Part shown: one piece after another, positions 1-6,577 of the stretch
Layout of the letters: each line of letters opens with the position of its first letter
How positions within the stretch are numbered: the stretch's first letter is position 1
NCBI GenBank assembly: GCA_958446555.1
Contig: CAUCWU010000102.1
Coordinates: 1 to 7,790, forward strand
Source: an uncultured Lachnospiraceae bacterium
GTDB lineage: Bacteria; Bacillota; Clostridia; Lachnospirales; Lachnospiraceae
Length of the DNA stretch: 7,790 bases
Reading direction: 5' to 3'
Made by a program: the position numbers and the translations under genes
Notes under the pieces: generated by a model
What the model saw: only the letters and a program-made list of their open reading frames with translations
Told to the model about the DNA's origin: nothing
Database searches by the model: none

Positions 1-1
1 C

Positions 2-133
2 GGAGAATGTATCATAACCGAGCAAACAGTAGAGGGAACCGAAAAGCCGCAGATCGTGCATCGCGATATTGAGGTTGTAAAGCGGGAGGAAAGAGCCCGC
101 AGATTCCTGAATAAATCTGGGGAGACTGCCTGA
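2..133 (+). CDS. clpX: ClpX, ATP-binding subunit of ClpXP protease (C-terminal end only)
   Basis: Frame 2 is open from the left edge to TGA at 131-133 and gives 43 residues. It begins GECIITEQTVEGTEKPQIV and ends in a basic/acidic tail (KREERARRF...SGETA). The segment 'ITEQTVEGTEKP' followed by hydrophobic residues matches the small C-terminal AAA+ subdomain of clostridial ClpX (ITxExVxGxxxP pattern). ClpX is the hexameric unfoldase that feeds substrates to ClpP in the cytoplasm. The assignment is supported by context, because clpX directly precedes lon and engB in many clostridia. The gene is truncated by the window edge, so Walker motifs and the zinc-binding domain are not visible. The tail after the last conserved strand runs about 25 residues, which is normal for a divergent ClpX C-terminus. 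Confidence 0.85.
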   Translation, partial: GECIITEQTVEGTEKPQIVHRDIEVVKREERARRFLNKSGETA

Positions 134-143
134 CAGTCTCCCC
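119..143 (+). terminator. Hairpin over the clpX stop codon, possible partial terminator before lon
   Basis: A perfect 10-bp stem, GGGGAGACTG (119-128) with CAGTCTCCCC (134-143), encloses a 5-nt loop that contains the clpX TGA. It is followed by TCTTCTTATATA, a broken rather than pure T-run. The stem is strong but the tail is imperfect, so it may terminate only partly, or may mark a processing or 3'-end site between clpX and lon. No lon promoter is visible in the 41-bp gap, so lon probably depends on read-through or on a promoter inside clpX. Confidence 0.55.
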
Positions 144-174
144 TCTTCTTATATAGGAAAAGGGAGAAAGAAAA

Positions 175-2577
175 GTGTCAGAAATACAGAAAACATTGAT
201 TACAATCGCACTTAGGGGAATCACAGTACTTCCCCGAATGAGAATCTATTTGGATATGAACCGCCCAATGTCGATTGCAGCGGCGACCAATGCACAGAAG
301 ACAGGTCAAGATGTGTTTTTAGTAGCGCAAAAGGATTCGAGTATCGAAAATCCTGGTGAAGAACAGCTAGAGACCTACGGTGTCATTGCGCAGGTAAGAC
401 AGATTATCAAGGGACCAGGGGATGGTTTCCGTGTGCTGGTTACAGGTCTGCAGTCGGCAAAACTAGAGTCAATCGAGGAATATGTCCCCAATCTGATTGC
501 AAATGTCACCGTGTTTCAGGAAGATGATAAAGAAGAGGACAAGTTGCTTGAAGAAAATGAAACACTTTCAGAGGAAGAGCAAAAGGAGATTGACGAAAAA
601 GAGCAGCAAAAACAGTTGGAGGATGAAGCAAAGACTCGTGTCTTAATGGATGTGATTGAGCAGTACTGTCGTATTCAGCCAAAGGCAAGCAGAGAGCTAG
701 GAAATTTATTGCTGCAGCAGATGGATATCAGCAATCTCTGTGCACTTGTTGCATGTAATCTTCCGATGAAGCAGGCGACCCGTCAGGCTTATCTTGCAGC
801 TTATTCCGATGAAGAGATGCGCTACGACTTTATCTTGGAATGGCTAAACAACGAGACATTGGTTGAGCGTTTCCGTGTTGAGTATCAGGGACGAGTAAAG
901 AATGCGCTTGATAAGCAGCAGAAAGACTATATTCTTCGCGAACAGATGAGACTGATTCGAAAAGAGCTTGGAGAGGGAGCTGAGTCAGCTGCCGACCGTT
1001 ATGAGAAGCAGTTAGGTGAACTTTCTGCACCAGATGAAGTCAAAAAGCAGATTGAAAAAGAGATTAGAAGGCTTCGCAGCAATCCCATGGACGGTCCAGA
1101 GAGCAAGGTCAGCCAAAACTATATTGAGACACTTCTTGAGATGCCGTGGGAAAAGCGCACAGAAGAACATGTTTCAATCAAAGCGGCAAAAGAAGAGCTT
1201 GATAAGGATCACTATGGACTTGAAAAGGTAAAAGAGCAGGTACTTGAATTTTTGGCCGTCAGACAGCTGCAGATGAAACAGCCCGAGTCCCAAAAGGGTG
1301 GCCGCATTCTCTGTCTTGTTGGCCCACCGGGAACTGGTAAAACTTCAATTGCGCGCTCCATCGCATCGGCACTGAATCGAAACTATGTGAGAATCAGCCT
1401 TGGCGGTGTGCATGATGAGGCCGAGATTCGCGGTCACAGAAGAACCTATGTTGCAGCAATGCCAGGCCGCATCGCACAGGCAATCAAAAAGGCAGGTGTG
1501 ATTAATCCTTTGATGCTTCTTGATGAGTTAGATAAGATGGGCAGTGACCAGTTGCACGGCGATGTCTCCTCAGCAATGTTAGAGGTATTAGATCCAGAGC
1601 AGAATGCCACCTTTACCGATCACTATCTTGAGGTGCCGCTTAATCTTTCTGATGTACTCTTTGTCGCAACAGCAAACAGTCTTCAGACCATTCCACAGCC
1701 GCTTTTGGATCGCATGGAGGTTATCGAGGTCAGCAGTTATACACAGAGAGAAAAGTACCAGATTGCAAAGAGATTTCTTCTTCCAAAGCAGATCAAAGAA
1801 AATGCTTTGCCAGAAGGATTACTTGATGTAGAGCCAGATGCGCTAGAAAAGATCATCAGTGGCTATACAAGAGAGGCAGGTGTCAGAGGCTTAGAGAGAC
1901 AGATGGCAATTCTCTGTCGAAAGGCAGCTCTTACTTATCTGGAGAAGAACGAGGAACATATCGTAATTACAACTGAAAATCTGTCTGACTATCTGGGAAG
2001 AGAGCGTTTCCACAAGGAAGAGATCGCAAAGAAAGGTGAGCCTGGAATTGTCAGAGGATTGGCATGGACAAGCGTAGGAGGTGTGACGCTTGAGGTAGAG
2101 GTCAATGTGACACCGGGCAAGGGCGCAATGAAGTTAACCGGAAAGCTTGGTGATGTGATGAAAGAGTCAGCACAGGCAGCACTCAGCTGTGTGCAGAGTG
2201 TTGCAAGCGAGTATGGCGTAGACTATGAGTGGTTTGAAAAGCATGATATTCATATCCATATCCCAGAGGGAGCCGTGCCAAAGGATGGCCCAAGTGCAGG
2301 AATCACGATGGCGACAGCTATTTTGTCGGCAGTGACGAATCGTCCAGTTCGCCCAGATGTCGCGATGACCGGAGAGATCACTCTTCGCGGCCGTGTGCTT
2401 GCAATTGGTGGTCTAAAAGAAAAACTTCTTGCGGCAAAGGCAGCAGGTGTAAAGTTAGTATTTGTCCCAGCAGAAAATCAGGCTGACTATGACGAATTGA
2501 CAGAGGAAGTAACAGAGGGACTTGAAGTGCGCTTTGTAACTCATATGCGCGAAGTTGTGAAGGAGGTATTCGAGTGA
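175..2577 (+). CDS. lon: Lon, ATP-dependent serine protease (endopeptidase La)
   Basis: This 800-residue protein has the full bacterial LonA layout. The N-terminal substrate-binding domain starts at about residue 8 (ALRGITVLP) and is followed by a helical/coiled-coil region (about 200-370). The AAA+ module has Walker A GPPGTGKT (383-390), Walker B LMLLDELDK (446-454), sensor-1 N501, Arg finger R513 in LLDRMEV, and sensor-2 R571 in TREAGVRGLER. The C-terminal protease domain has catalytic Ser707 in PKDGPSAG and Lys750 in GGLKEK; the 43-residue spacing equals that of the E. coli S679/K722 dyad. Lon degrades damaged and regulatory proteins in the cytoplasm. The start is GTG at 175, with AGGGAG at 161-166 eight bases upstream, and the alternative ATG at 238 would cut into the conserved N-terminal motif. 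An odd feature is a highly acidic, glutamate-rich insert at about residues 116-151 in the N-domain. The stop overlaps the engB start, indicating translational coupling. Confidence 0.97.
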   Translation: MSEIQKTLITIALRGITVLPRMRIYLDMNRPMSIAAATNAQKTGQDVFLVAQKDSSIENPGEEQLETYGVIAQVRQIIKGPGDGFRVLVTGLQSAKLESIEEYVPNLIANVTVFQEDDKEEDKLLEENETLSEEEQKEIDEKEQQKQLEDEAKTRVLMDVIEQYCRIQPKASRELGNLLLQQMDISNLCALVACNLPMKQATRQAYLAAYSDEEMRYDFILEWLNNETLVERFRVEYQGRVKNALDKQQKDYILREQMRLIRKELGEGAESAADRYEKQLGELSAPDEVKKQIEKEIRRLRSNPMDGPESKVSQNYIETLLEMPWEKRTEEHVSIKAAKEELDKDHYGLEKVKEQVLEFLAVRQLQMKQPESQKGGRILCLVGPPGTGKTSIARSIASALNRNYVRISLGGVHDEAEIRGHRRTYVAAMPGRIAQAIKKAGVINPLMLLDELDKMGSDQLHGDVSSAMLEVLDPEQNATFTDHYLEVPLNLSDVLFVATANSLQTIPQPLLDRMEVIEVSSYTQREKYQIAKRFLLPKQIKENALPEGLLDVEPDALEKIISGYTREAGVRGLERQMAILCRKAALTYLEKNEEHIVITTENLSDYLGRERFHKEEIAKKGEPGIVRGLAWTSVGGVTLEVEVNVTPGKGAMKLTGKLGDVMKESAQAALSCVQSVASEYGVDYEWFEKHDIHIHIPEGAVPKDGPSAGITMATAILSAVTNRPVRPDVAMTGEITLRGRVLAIGGLKEKLLAAKAAGVKLVFVPAENQADYDELTEEVTEGLEVRFVTHMREVVKEVFE
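2560..2567 (+). promoter_or_regulatory. Ribosome binding site of engB inside the lon 3' end
   Basis: AAGGAGGT lies six bases before a GTG start at 2574, inside the last codons of lon. It fixes the GTG as the engB start, because the first in-frame ATG would fall well inside the GTPase domain. The GTGA junction (GTG 2574-2576, TGA 2575-2577) is a standard coupling overlap. Confidence 0.85.
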
Positions 2578-3218
2578 TTATCAAATCAGTAAATCTAGAA
2601 ACCGTATGCGGAATTACCAGTACGCTTCCAGAGAATGCATACGCTGAGTTTGCATTTGCAGGAAAATCCAATGTGGGAAAATCATCGCTGATCAATGGAT
2701 TGATTAATAGAAAAGCCTATGCGCGTACATCGGCAGAACCGGGAAAGACACAGACGATCAATTATTATAAGGTAGACTACCGCGAAAAATCTCAAAAAGA
2801 AATCGAGGCACAGGGTCTAGACGCATCATTTGCAGAGGAGAAAAGTGTCTATTTTGTTGATTTACCAGGCTATGGCTTTGCAAAGGTTTCAATGGAGACC
2901 AAGCAAAAGTGGGGAAAGATGATCGAGCGCTATCTGCACACATCAAAGCCGCTAAAAGGTGTTTTTTTGCTTGTCGATATTCGTCATAAGCCATCGGCAA
3001 ACGATTGTCAGATGTTTGACTGGATGGTAGATTCCGGTTTTTCTCCAGTTGTCATTGCAACGAAGCTAGATAAAGTCAAGAAAAGTCAGTTACAGGCAAG
3101 ATTAAAAGAGATTAGAACCACTCTTGGCATGAAGTCAGATGAGGTACTGATTCCGTTCTCAGCAGAAACCAAGCAAGGTCGAGATGAGATTTGGGCTTAT
3201 ATTGATGGGAAAAATTAA
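2574..3218 (+). CDS. engB: EngB/YsxC/YihA, ribosome-biogenesis GTP-binding protein
   Basis: This 214-residue protein is a TRAFAC-class small GTPase of the EngB family, which takes part in late assembly of the 50S ribosomal subunit and is often essential. Its G motifs are G1 GKSNVGKSS (30-38), the G2 region EPGKTQT followed by INYY, G3 DLPGYG (96-101), G4 TKLDK (163-167) and G5 FSAET (195-199). The start is GTG at 2574, supported by AAGGAGGT. The family is usually about 195-200 residues. The extra length comes from about 21 charged residues (about 70-91, REKSQKEIEAQ... to EEKS) inserted between G2 and G3, where B. subtilis YsxC has a short turn. The gene overlaps lon and ends at a strong terminator, so it is the last gene of the clpX-lon-engB unit. 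Confidence 0.96.
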   Translation: MIIKSVNLETVCGITSTLPENAYAEFAFAGKSNVGKSSLINGLINRKAYARTSAEPGKTQTINYYKVDYREKSQKEIEAQGLDASFAEEKSVYFVDLPGYGFAKVSMETKQKWGKMIERYLHTSKPLKGVFLLVDIRHKPSANDCQMFDWMVDSGFSPVVIATKLDKVKKSQLQARLKEIRTTLGMKSDEVLIPFSAETKQGRDEIWAYIDGKN

Positions 3219-3246
3219 GCTGTTTCTTTTCGTTATAATTAAAAAT

Positions 3247-3280
3247 GAGGTAGTCAACAAAATACAATGTTGGCTACCTC
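3247..3280. terminator. Bidirectional Rho-independent terminator between convergent genes
   Basis: A 13-bp stem with one G-T wobble pairs GAGGTAGTCAACA (3247-3259) with TGTTGGCTACCTC (3268-3280) around an 8-nt loop. On the + strand it is followed by GTTTTATATA (ends engB). On the - strand the flank reads ATTTTTAATT (ends the deacetylase-like gene, whose stop is at 3313). T-runs on both sides make it usable from either direction. Confidence 0.92.
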
Positions 3281-3312
3281 GTTTTATATATAATATTTAT
3301 TTGCGTAGTTAC

Positions 3313-4134
3313 TTATTTGATTGGAAGCTCAGTCATAGTGCCGCCCTTTAATTCAATAAAGTTGGTATCGTTTACGCAGATCCATACAGAAGCTGCACTT
3401 GGATTGTAGACATGTGAGCAGTCGGCTGTGTACTGAAGTCTCTTTGCTGCATCCATGTAATCGACGATCTCGATGTTGGTTGCATACCAGATGTCGTCAC
3501 GGCCACCAACTAGCTTACAGAAGTCTTCCATAACCTCCCAGTTGTTCTGATTGGTGAACTCGTAGCTGTGACCCCATACATACATCATATACAGATACTG
3601 TTTCTTGAACAGATCAACGAATTGCTGGCCAAGCTCAAGTAAATTCTTATTGTGGTGGCAGGTTGGATTCCACTCAAGGAAGTTTTCTGGCATTGCAAAG
3701 GACATCGTGCTTGTCACAGTACGGGCATAGCGGATGCCAAGGGATGGAAGAACATCAATGATTTCCTTTGAGTAGGAACCATTTGGATAGGAAAGGCCGC
3801 GAACCGGATAGCCCATGATGGCTTCTAGATTTTTGCGGTCATCAAGAACCTGGGATACAACCTGCTCCATCGGACAACGTGCGATGGTTGGATGGGTCAG
3901 TGTATGGCAGGAAACCTCATGTCCCTTGTAAAGCTCTGGATATTCAGACTTTGGAATGCGAATGTCCATCTCCAGACCAGAATTTAAATGGAAAGTACCC
4001 TTGATCCCATATTTGTTAAAGATAGAAACCAGACGGCGATCCTCTAACTTGCCGTCGTCATAGCTCATTGTTAAAACCTTGTGCTTTCCGCCTGGGAAGC
4101 AGGTGTAAATCGTTGGAAGTGCTCTTGTACTCAT
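3313..4134 (-). CDS. Polysaccharide deacetylase-like (NodB-fold, CE4-type) cytoplasmic protein, substrate unknown
   Basis: This 273-residue protein carries NodB/CE4 signatures. Motif 1 is SYDDG (24-28; usual form TFDDG, with D26 as candidate base and D27 as candidate metal ligand). Motif 2 is HTLTHP (77-82; H77 and H81 as candidate zinc ligands). Motif 3 is RGLSYPNG (112-119; R112 fits the conserved Arg). A late WGHSYEF (187-193) may take the place of motif 5, with H189. There is no signal peptide or membrane segment, unlike most peptidoglycan or chitin deacetylases, so it probably acts in the cytoplasm on a soluble sugar or is a divergent member. The C-terminus (about 225-273) is beta-rich and may be a small accessory domain. 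The start is ATG at 4134 with AGGAGG at 4145-4140 (five-base spacing). It has its own promoter and is divergent from the transaldolase gene. The fold is fairly sure; deacetylase activity and substrate are not. Confidence 0.85.
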   Translation of the reverse strand: MSTRALPTIYTCFPGGKHKVLTMSYDDGKLEDRRLVSIFNKYGIKGTFHLNSGLEMDIRIPKSEYPELYKGHEVSCHTLTHPTIARCPMEQVVSQVLDDRKNLEAIMGYPVRGLSYPNGSYSKEIIDVLPSLGIRYARTVTSTMSFAMPENFLEWNPTCHHNKNLLELGQQFVDLFKKQYLYMMYVWGHSYEFTNQNNWEVMEDFCKLVGGRDDIWYATNIEIVDYMDAAKRLQYTADCSHVYNPSAASVWICVNDTNFIELKGGTMTELPIK

Positions 4135-4178
4135 AAAATCCTCCTAGATGATTGAATGTATCAATATAAATTAAAAAT

Positions 4179-4207
4179 AGTATAGCAGATCCTTAGTCAA
4201 AATGCAA
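4179..4207 (-). promoter_or_regulatory. Sigma-A-type promoter of the deacetylase-like gene
   Basis: Read on the - strand: -35 TTGCAT (4207-4202), a 17-bp spacer, and -10 TATACT (4184-4179) preceded by TGC, an extended -10. Predicted transcription start is near 4172, giving a leader of about 38 nt before the ATG at 4134. Confidence 0.75.
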
Positions 4208-4270
4208 GAAAGTGTGAGAAAAAAATGAGACTTGTTGTGAAAAACACTGTGAAACTTGTATAAACAAGTT
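4208..4270. promoter_or_regulatory. Candidate operator region between divergent promoters (direct repeats and palindrome)
   Basis: The DNA between the two divergent -35 boxes holds short repeats: TGTGARA at 4213, 4236 and 4248, and ACTTGT at 4230 and 4254. A perfect 7-bp inverted repeat AACTTGT-N4-ACAAGTT (4253-4270) runs into the transaldolase -35 box (4269-4274). Such a palindrome is a plausible repressor site controlling the + strand unit and perhaps both directions. The regulator is not in the window, and AT-rich DNA can give such repeats by chance. Confidence 0.45.
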
Positions 4271-4297
4271 GACTTTCGTAGGGCCAAGCGGTATGAT
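4269..4297 (+). promoter_or_regulatory. Sigma-A-type promoter of the transaldolase gene
   Basis: -35 TTGACT (4269-4274), a 17-bp spacer, and -10 TATGAT (4292-4297). Predicted start is near 4304, giving a leader of about 45 nt before the ATG at 4349. This excludes any translation start upstream of about 4304. Confidence 0.8.
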
Positions 4298-4308
4298 TAT
4301 TACAAATG

Positions 4309-4330
4309 CACAGATAAATTTTTATCTGTG
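4309..4330 (+). promoter_or_regulatory. Perfect palindrome in the transaldolase 5' leader
   Basis: CACAGATAAA (4309-4318) and TTTATCTGTG (4321-4330) form a perfect 10-bp inverted repeat with two central bases. It lies just after the predicted transcription start and four bases before the AAAGGAGGT ribosome binding site (4335-4343). As DNA it could be a repressor operator at about +6 to +27; as RNA it would be a 5'-terminal stem-loop that could affect stability or ribosome access. The sequence cannot decide between them. Confidence 0.6.
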
Positions 4331-4348
4331 ACGCAAAGGAGGTACGTT

Positions 4349-5005
4349 ATGAAGTTTTTTATTGATACTGCCAATGTTGATTATATCAAAGAGGCAAATG
4401 ATATGGGAATCATCTGTGGTGTTACCACAAATCCATCCCTGATTGCAAAGGAAGGTCGTGTTTTTGAGGAAGTAATCGCAGAGATCGCATCCATCGTAGA
4501 TGGCCCGATCAGTGGCGAGGTAAAGGCAACCACAACTGATGCTGAGACGATGATCAAGGAAGGTATCGCAATCAGCAAGATTCATCCGAATATGGTTGTA
4601 AAGATTCCGATGACAGCAGAGGGCTTAAAGGCAACAAAGGCACTTTCCGCAATGGGAATCAAGACCAACGTGACTCTGGTATTCTCAGCAGGACAGGCAC
4701 TTCTTGCAGCAAGAGCAGGTGCTACCTACGTTTCTCCATTCCTCGGAAGACTGGATGACATCTCTACACCAGGTATGGATCTGATCCGCACAATCTCTGA
4801 TATCTTTGCTATGTATGATGACATTGATACACAGATTATCGCAGCAAGTGTAAGAAATCCGATCCATGTAATTGACTGTGCATTAGCAGGTGCTGATATT
4901 GCAACTGTTCCGTATAACGTACTGATGCAGATGGTAAAGCATCCGTTAACCGATCAGGGTATTGAGAAGTTCAAGAAGGATTATATTGCTGTATTTGGCG
5001 AATAA
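4349..5005 (+). CDS. tal: Transaldolase, short TalC/FSA-like family
   Basis: This 218-residue protein is a class I aldolase with a TIM-barrel fold, starting MKFFIDTANVDYIKEAN. It has D6, T26 and N28 in GVTTNPS and the Schiff-base lysine K85 in VVKIPMTAEG. Members of this family are often annotated fructose-6-phosphate aldolase. Two residues argue for true transaldolase (dihydroxyacetone transfer in the non-oxidative pentose phosphate pathway): Glu57 in SGEVKATT, where E. coli FSA has the discriminating Gln59, and Phe131 in SPFLGRLDD, where FSA has Tyr131. The chosen start has AAAGGAGGT six bases upstream. An in-frame extension to 4256 exists but would begin upstream of the predicted transcription start. 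The gene has its own promoter, diverges from the deacetylase-like gene, and is followed 87 bp later by the isomerase-family gene. A role with a special substrate, such as a sulfo-sugar, cannot be excluded. Confidence 0.92.
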   Translation: MKFFIDTANVDYIKEANDMGIICGVTTNPSLIAKEGRVFEEVIAEIASIVDGPISGEVKATTTDAETMIKEGIAISKIHPNMVVKIPMTAEGLKATKALSAMGIKTNVTLVFSAGQALLAARAGATYVSPFLGRLDDISTPGMDLIRTISDIFAMYDDIDTQIIAASVRNPIHVIDCALAGADIATVPYNVLMQMVKHPLTDQGIEKFKKDYIAVFGE

Positions 5006-5015
5006 AAAGACAATG

Positions 5016-5045
5016 TCATTCAATGCGTTTACAGGTATTGAGTGA
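5016..5045 (+). other. Intercistronic stem-loop between transaldolase and isomerase genes
   Basis: TCATTCAAT (5016-5024) pairs with ATTGAGTGA (5037-5045), nine pairs with one T-G wobble, around a 12-nt loop. It is followed by AT-rich DNA without a T-run, so it does not look like a terminator. It could be an mRNA stability or processing element. A weak promoter candidate (TTTACA then TAAATA at 17 bp) overlaps it but is not convincing. Confidence 0.35.
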
Positions 5046-5092
5046 TAAAATAAATAGTTCAATTAGAATACATATTTTAGGAGGCATATAGT

Positions 5093-6577
5093 ATGAACAA
5101 CATTCCTCAGGTTAAATTAGGAATTGTAGCAGTCAGCCGTGACTGTTTCCCGGAAAGTCTTTCCGTAAATAGAAGAAAGGCTCTTGTAGCAGCATATGCT
5201 GCAAAGTATGATGTAAATGACATCTACGAATGTCCAGTCTGTATCGTAGAGAGCGAGATCCATATGGTTCAGGCTCTTGAGGATATCAAGAAGGCAGGAT
5301 GTAATGCACTTTGTGTTTATCTTGGAAACTTTGGACCAGAGATTTCTGAGACCCTTCTTGCAAAGCACTTCGACGGACCAAAGATGTTCATCGCAGCAGC
5401 TGAGGAGAGCCAGAATGATCTTGCAGATGGCAGAGGCGATGCATACTGTGGTATGTTAAATGCAAGCTACAACTTAAAGCTTCGCAATGTTGGCGCTTAT
5501 ATTCCAGAGTATCCAGTTGGAACAGCAGATGAGTGCGCTGATATGATGCATGATTTCTTACCGATCGCAAGAACTATCATCGGTTTAAACGATTTAAAGA
5601 TCATTTCCTTCGGACCAAGACCGTTAAACTTCTTAGCATGTAATGCACCGATCAAGCCACTGTACAACATCGGTGTTGAGATCGAGGAAAACTCCGAGCT
5701 GGATCTGTTCGAAGCATTCAAGAAGCATGAGGGAGACCCGAGAATCCCAGCTAAGATCGCAGAGATGGAGGCTGAGCTTGGTGAGGGCAATAAGAAGCCA
5801 GAGGTTCTGCCAAAGCTTGCACAGTATGAGTTAACTCTTCTTGACTGGGTAGAGGCGCACAGAGGCTATCGCAAGTATGTTGCAATCGCTGGAAAGTGCT
5901 GGCCGGCATTCCAGACTCAGTTTGGATTTGTTCCTTGCTATGTAAACAGTCGTCTGACTGGTATGGGTATTCCGGTGTCCTGTGAGGTTGATATCTACGG
6001 ATGCTTAAGTGAGTTCATCGGAACCTGCGTTAGTGAAGATGCAGTTACCCTGCTTGATATCAACAACTCTGTACCGGCTGATATGTACAAGGAGTCCATC
6101 GAGGGCAAGTACAACTATACTCAGAAGGATACCTTCATGGGATTCCATTGTGGAAATACCTGCAGCAAGAAGCTTTCTTCCTGCACAATGAAGTATCAGA
6201 AGATCATGGCTCGTACACTTCCAGAGGAAGTTACCCAGGGTACTCTTGAGGGAGACATCATCCCAGGTGATATCACCTTCTATCGTCTTCAGTCTACTGC
6301 TGATTGCAAGCTTCGTGCATACATGGCAGAGGGCGAGGTTCTTCCAGTTTCAACCAAGTCCTTCGGCGGTATCGGTGTATTCGCAATTCCGGAGATGGGA
6401 CGTTTCTATCGTCATGTACTGATTGAGAAGAACTATCCGCATCACGGTGCAGTTGCATTTGGTCACTTTGGAAAGGCTCTGTATGAGGTATTCAAGTATA
6501 TCGGTGTTCCGGTAGAGGATATCAACTACAACCAGCCAAAGGGTGTTAGATATCCAACTGAGAACCCATTTGCTTAA
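5093..6577 (+). CDS. L-fucose/L-arabinose isomerase-family protein, substrate unknown
   Basis: This 494-residue cytoplasmic protein fits the family of FucI and AraA, Mn-dependent aldose-ketose isomerases. Visible features are an N-terminal Rossmann-like part (KLGIVAVSRDCFPES, then CVYLGNFGPE at 74-83), a central region with PVSCEVDIYG (E298, D300) and LLDINNS (D322), FHCGNTC (351-357), and a C-terminal PHHGAVAFGHFG (H450, H451, H458) resembling the metal/substrate-binding HH of AraA. E298, D322 and a C-terminal histidine are plausible equivalents of the Glu/Asp/His metal ligands of FucI, assigned by eye. It is about 100 residues shorter than E. coli FucI (591). It is cysteine-rich around 353-364 (C353, C357, C364). 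AGGAGG at 5079-5084 sets the ATG start. It follows the transaldolase gene by 87 bp and precedes the DUF4867 gene, suggesting a shared sugar pathway. The fold is fairly sure; isomerase activity and the sugar are inference. Confidence 0.85.
   Translation: MNNIPQVKLGIVAVSRDCFPESLSVNRRKALVAAYAAKYDVNDIYECPVCIVESEIHMVQALEDIKKAGCNALCVYLGNFGPEISETLLAKHFDGPKMFIAAAEESQNDLADGRGDAYCGMLNASYNLKLRNVGAYIPEYPVGTADECADMMHDFLPIARTIIGLNDLKIISFGPRPLNFLACNAPIKPLYNIGVEIEENSELDLFEAFKKHEGDPRIPAKIAEMEAELGEGNKKPEVLPKLAQYELTLLDWVEAHRGYRKYVAIAGKCWPAFQTQFGFVPCYVNSRLTGMGIPVSCEVDIYGCLSEFIGTCVSEDAVTLLDINNSVPADMYKESIEGKYNYTQKDTFMGFHCGNTCSKKLSSCTMKYQKIMARTLPEEVTQGTLEGDIIPGDITFYRLQSTADCKLRAYMAEGEVLPVSTKSFGGIGVFAIPEMGRFYRHVLIEKNYPHHGAVAFGHFGKALYEVFKYIGVPVEDINYNQPKGVRYPTENPFA

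Noticed and set aside
82..100. GCGGG/CCCGC hairpin inside the clpX 3' coding end
   Set aside because: Five pairs with a 9-nt loop inside coding sequence and no T-run; likely incidental.
2574..2577. Possible frameshift or fusion at the lon/engB junction
   Set aside because: GTGA overlap with AAGGAGGT upstream is ordinary translational coupling of two complete genes.
2378..2695. 105-residue antisense open frame across the lon/engB junction
   Set aside because: It lies fully opposite two well-supported genes, has no recognisable motif and no convincing ribosome binding site.
3219..3312. Small gene or RNA between engB and the deacetylase-like gene
   Set aside because: The span is explained by the bidirectional terminator and AT-rich flanks.
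4256..4348. In-frame N-terminal extension of the transaldolase (31 extra codons)
   Set aside because: It starts upstream of the predicted transcription start (~4304), lacks a ribosome binding site, and the family begins at MKFFIDTA; ATG 4349 has AAAGGAGGT at proper spacing.
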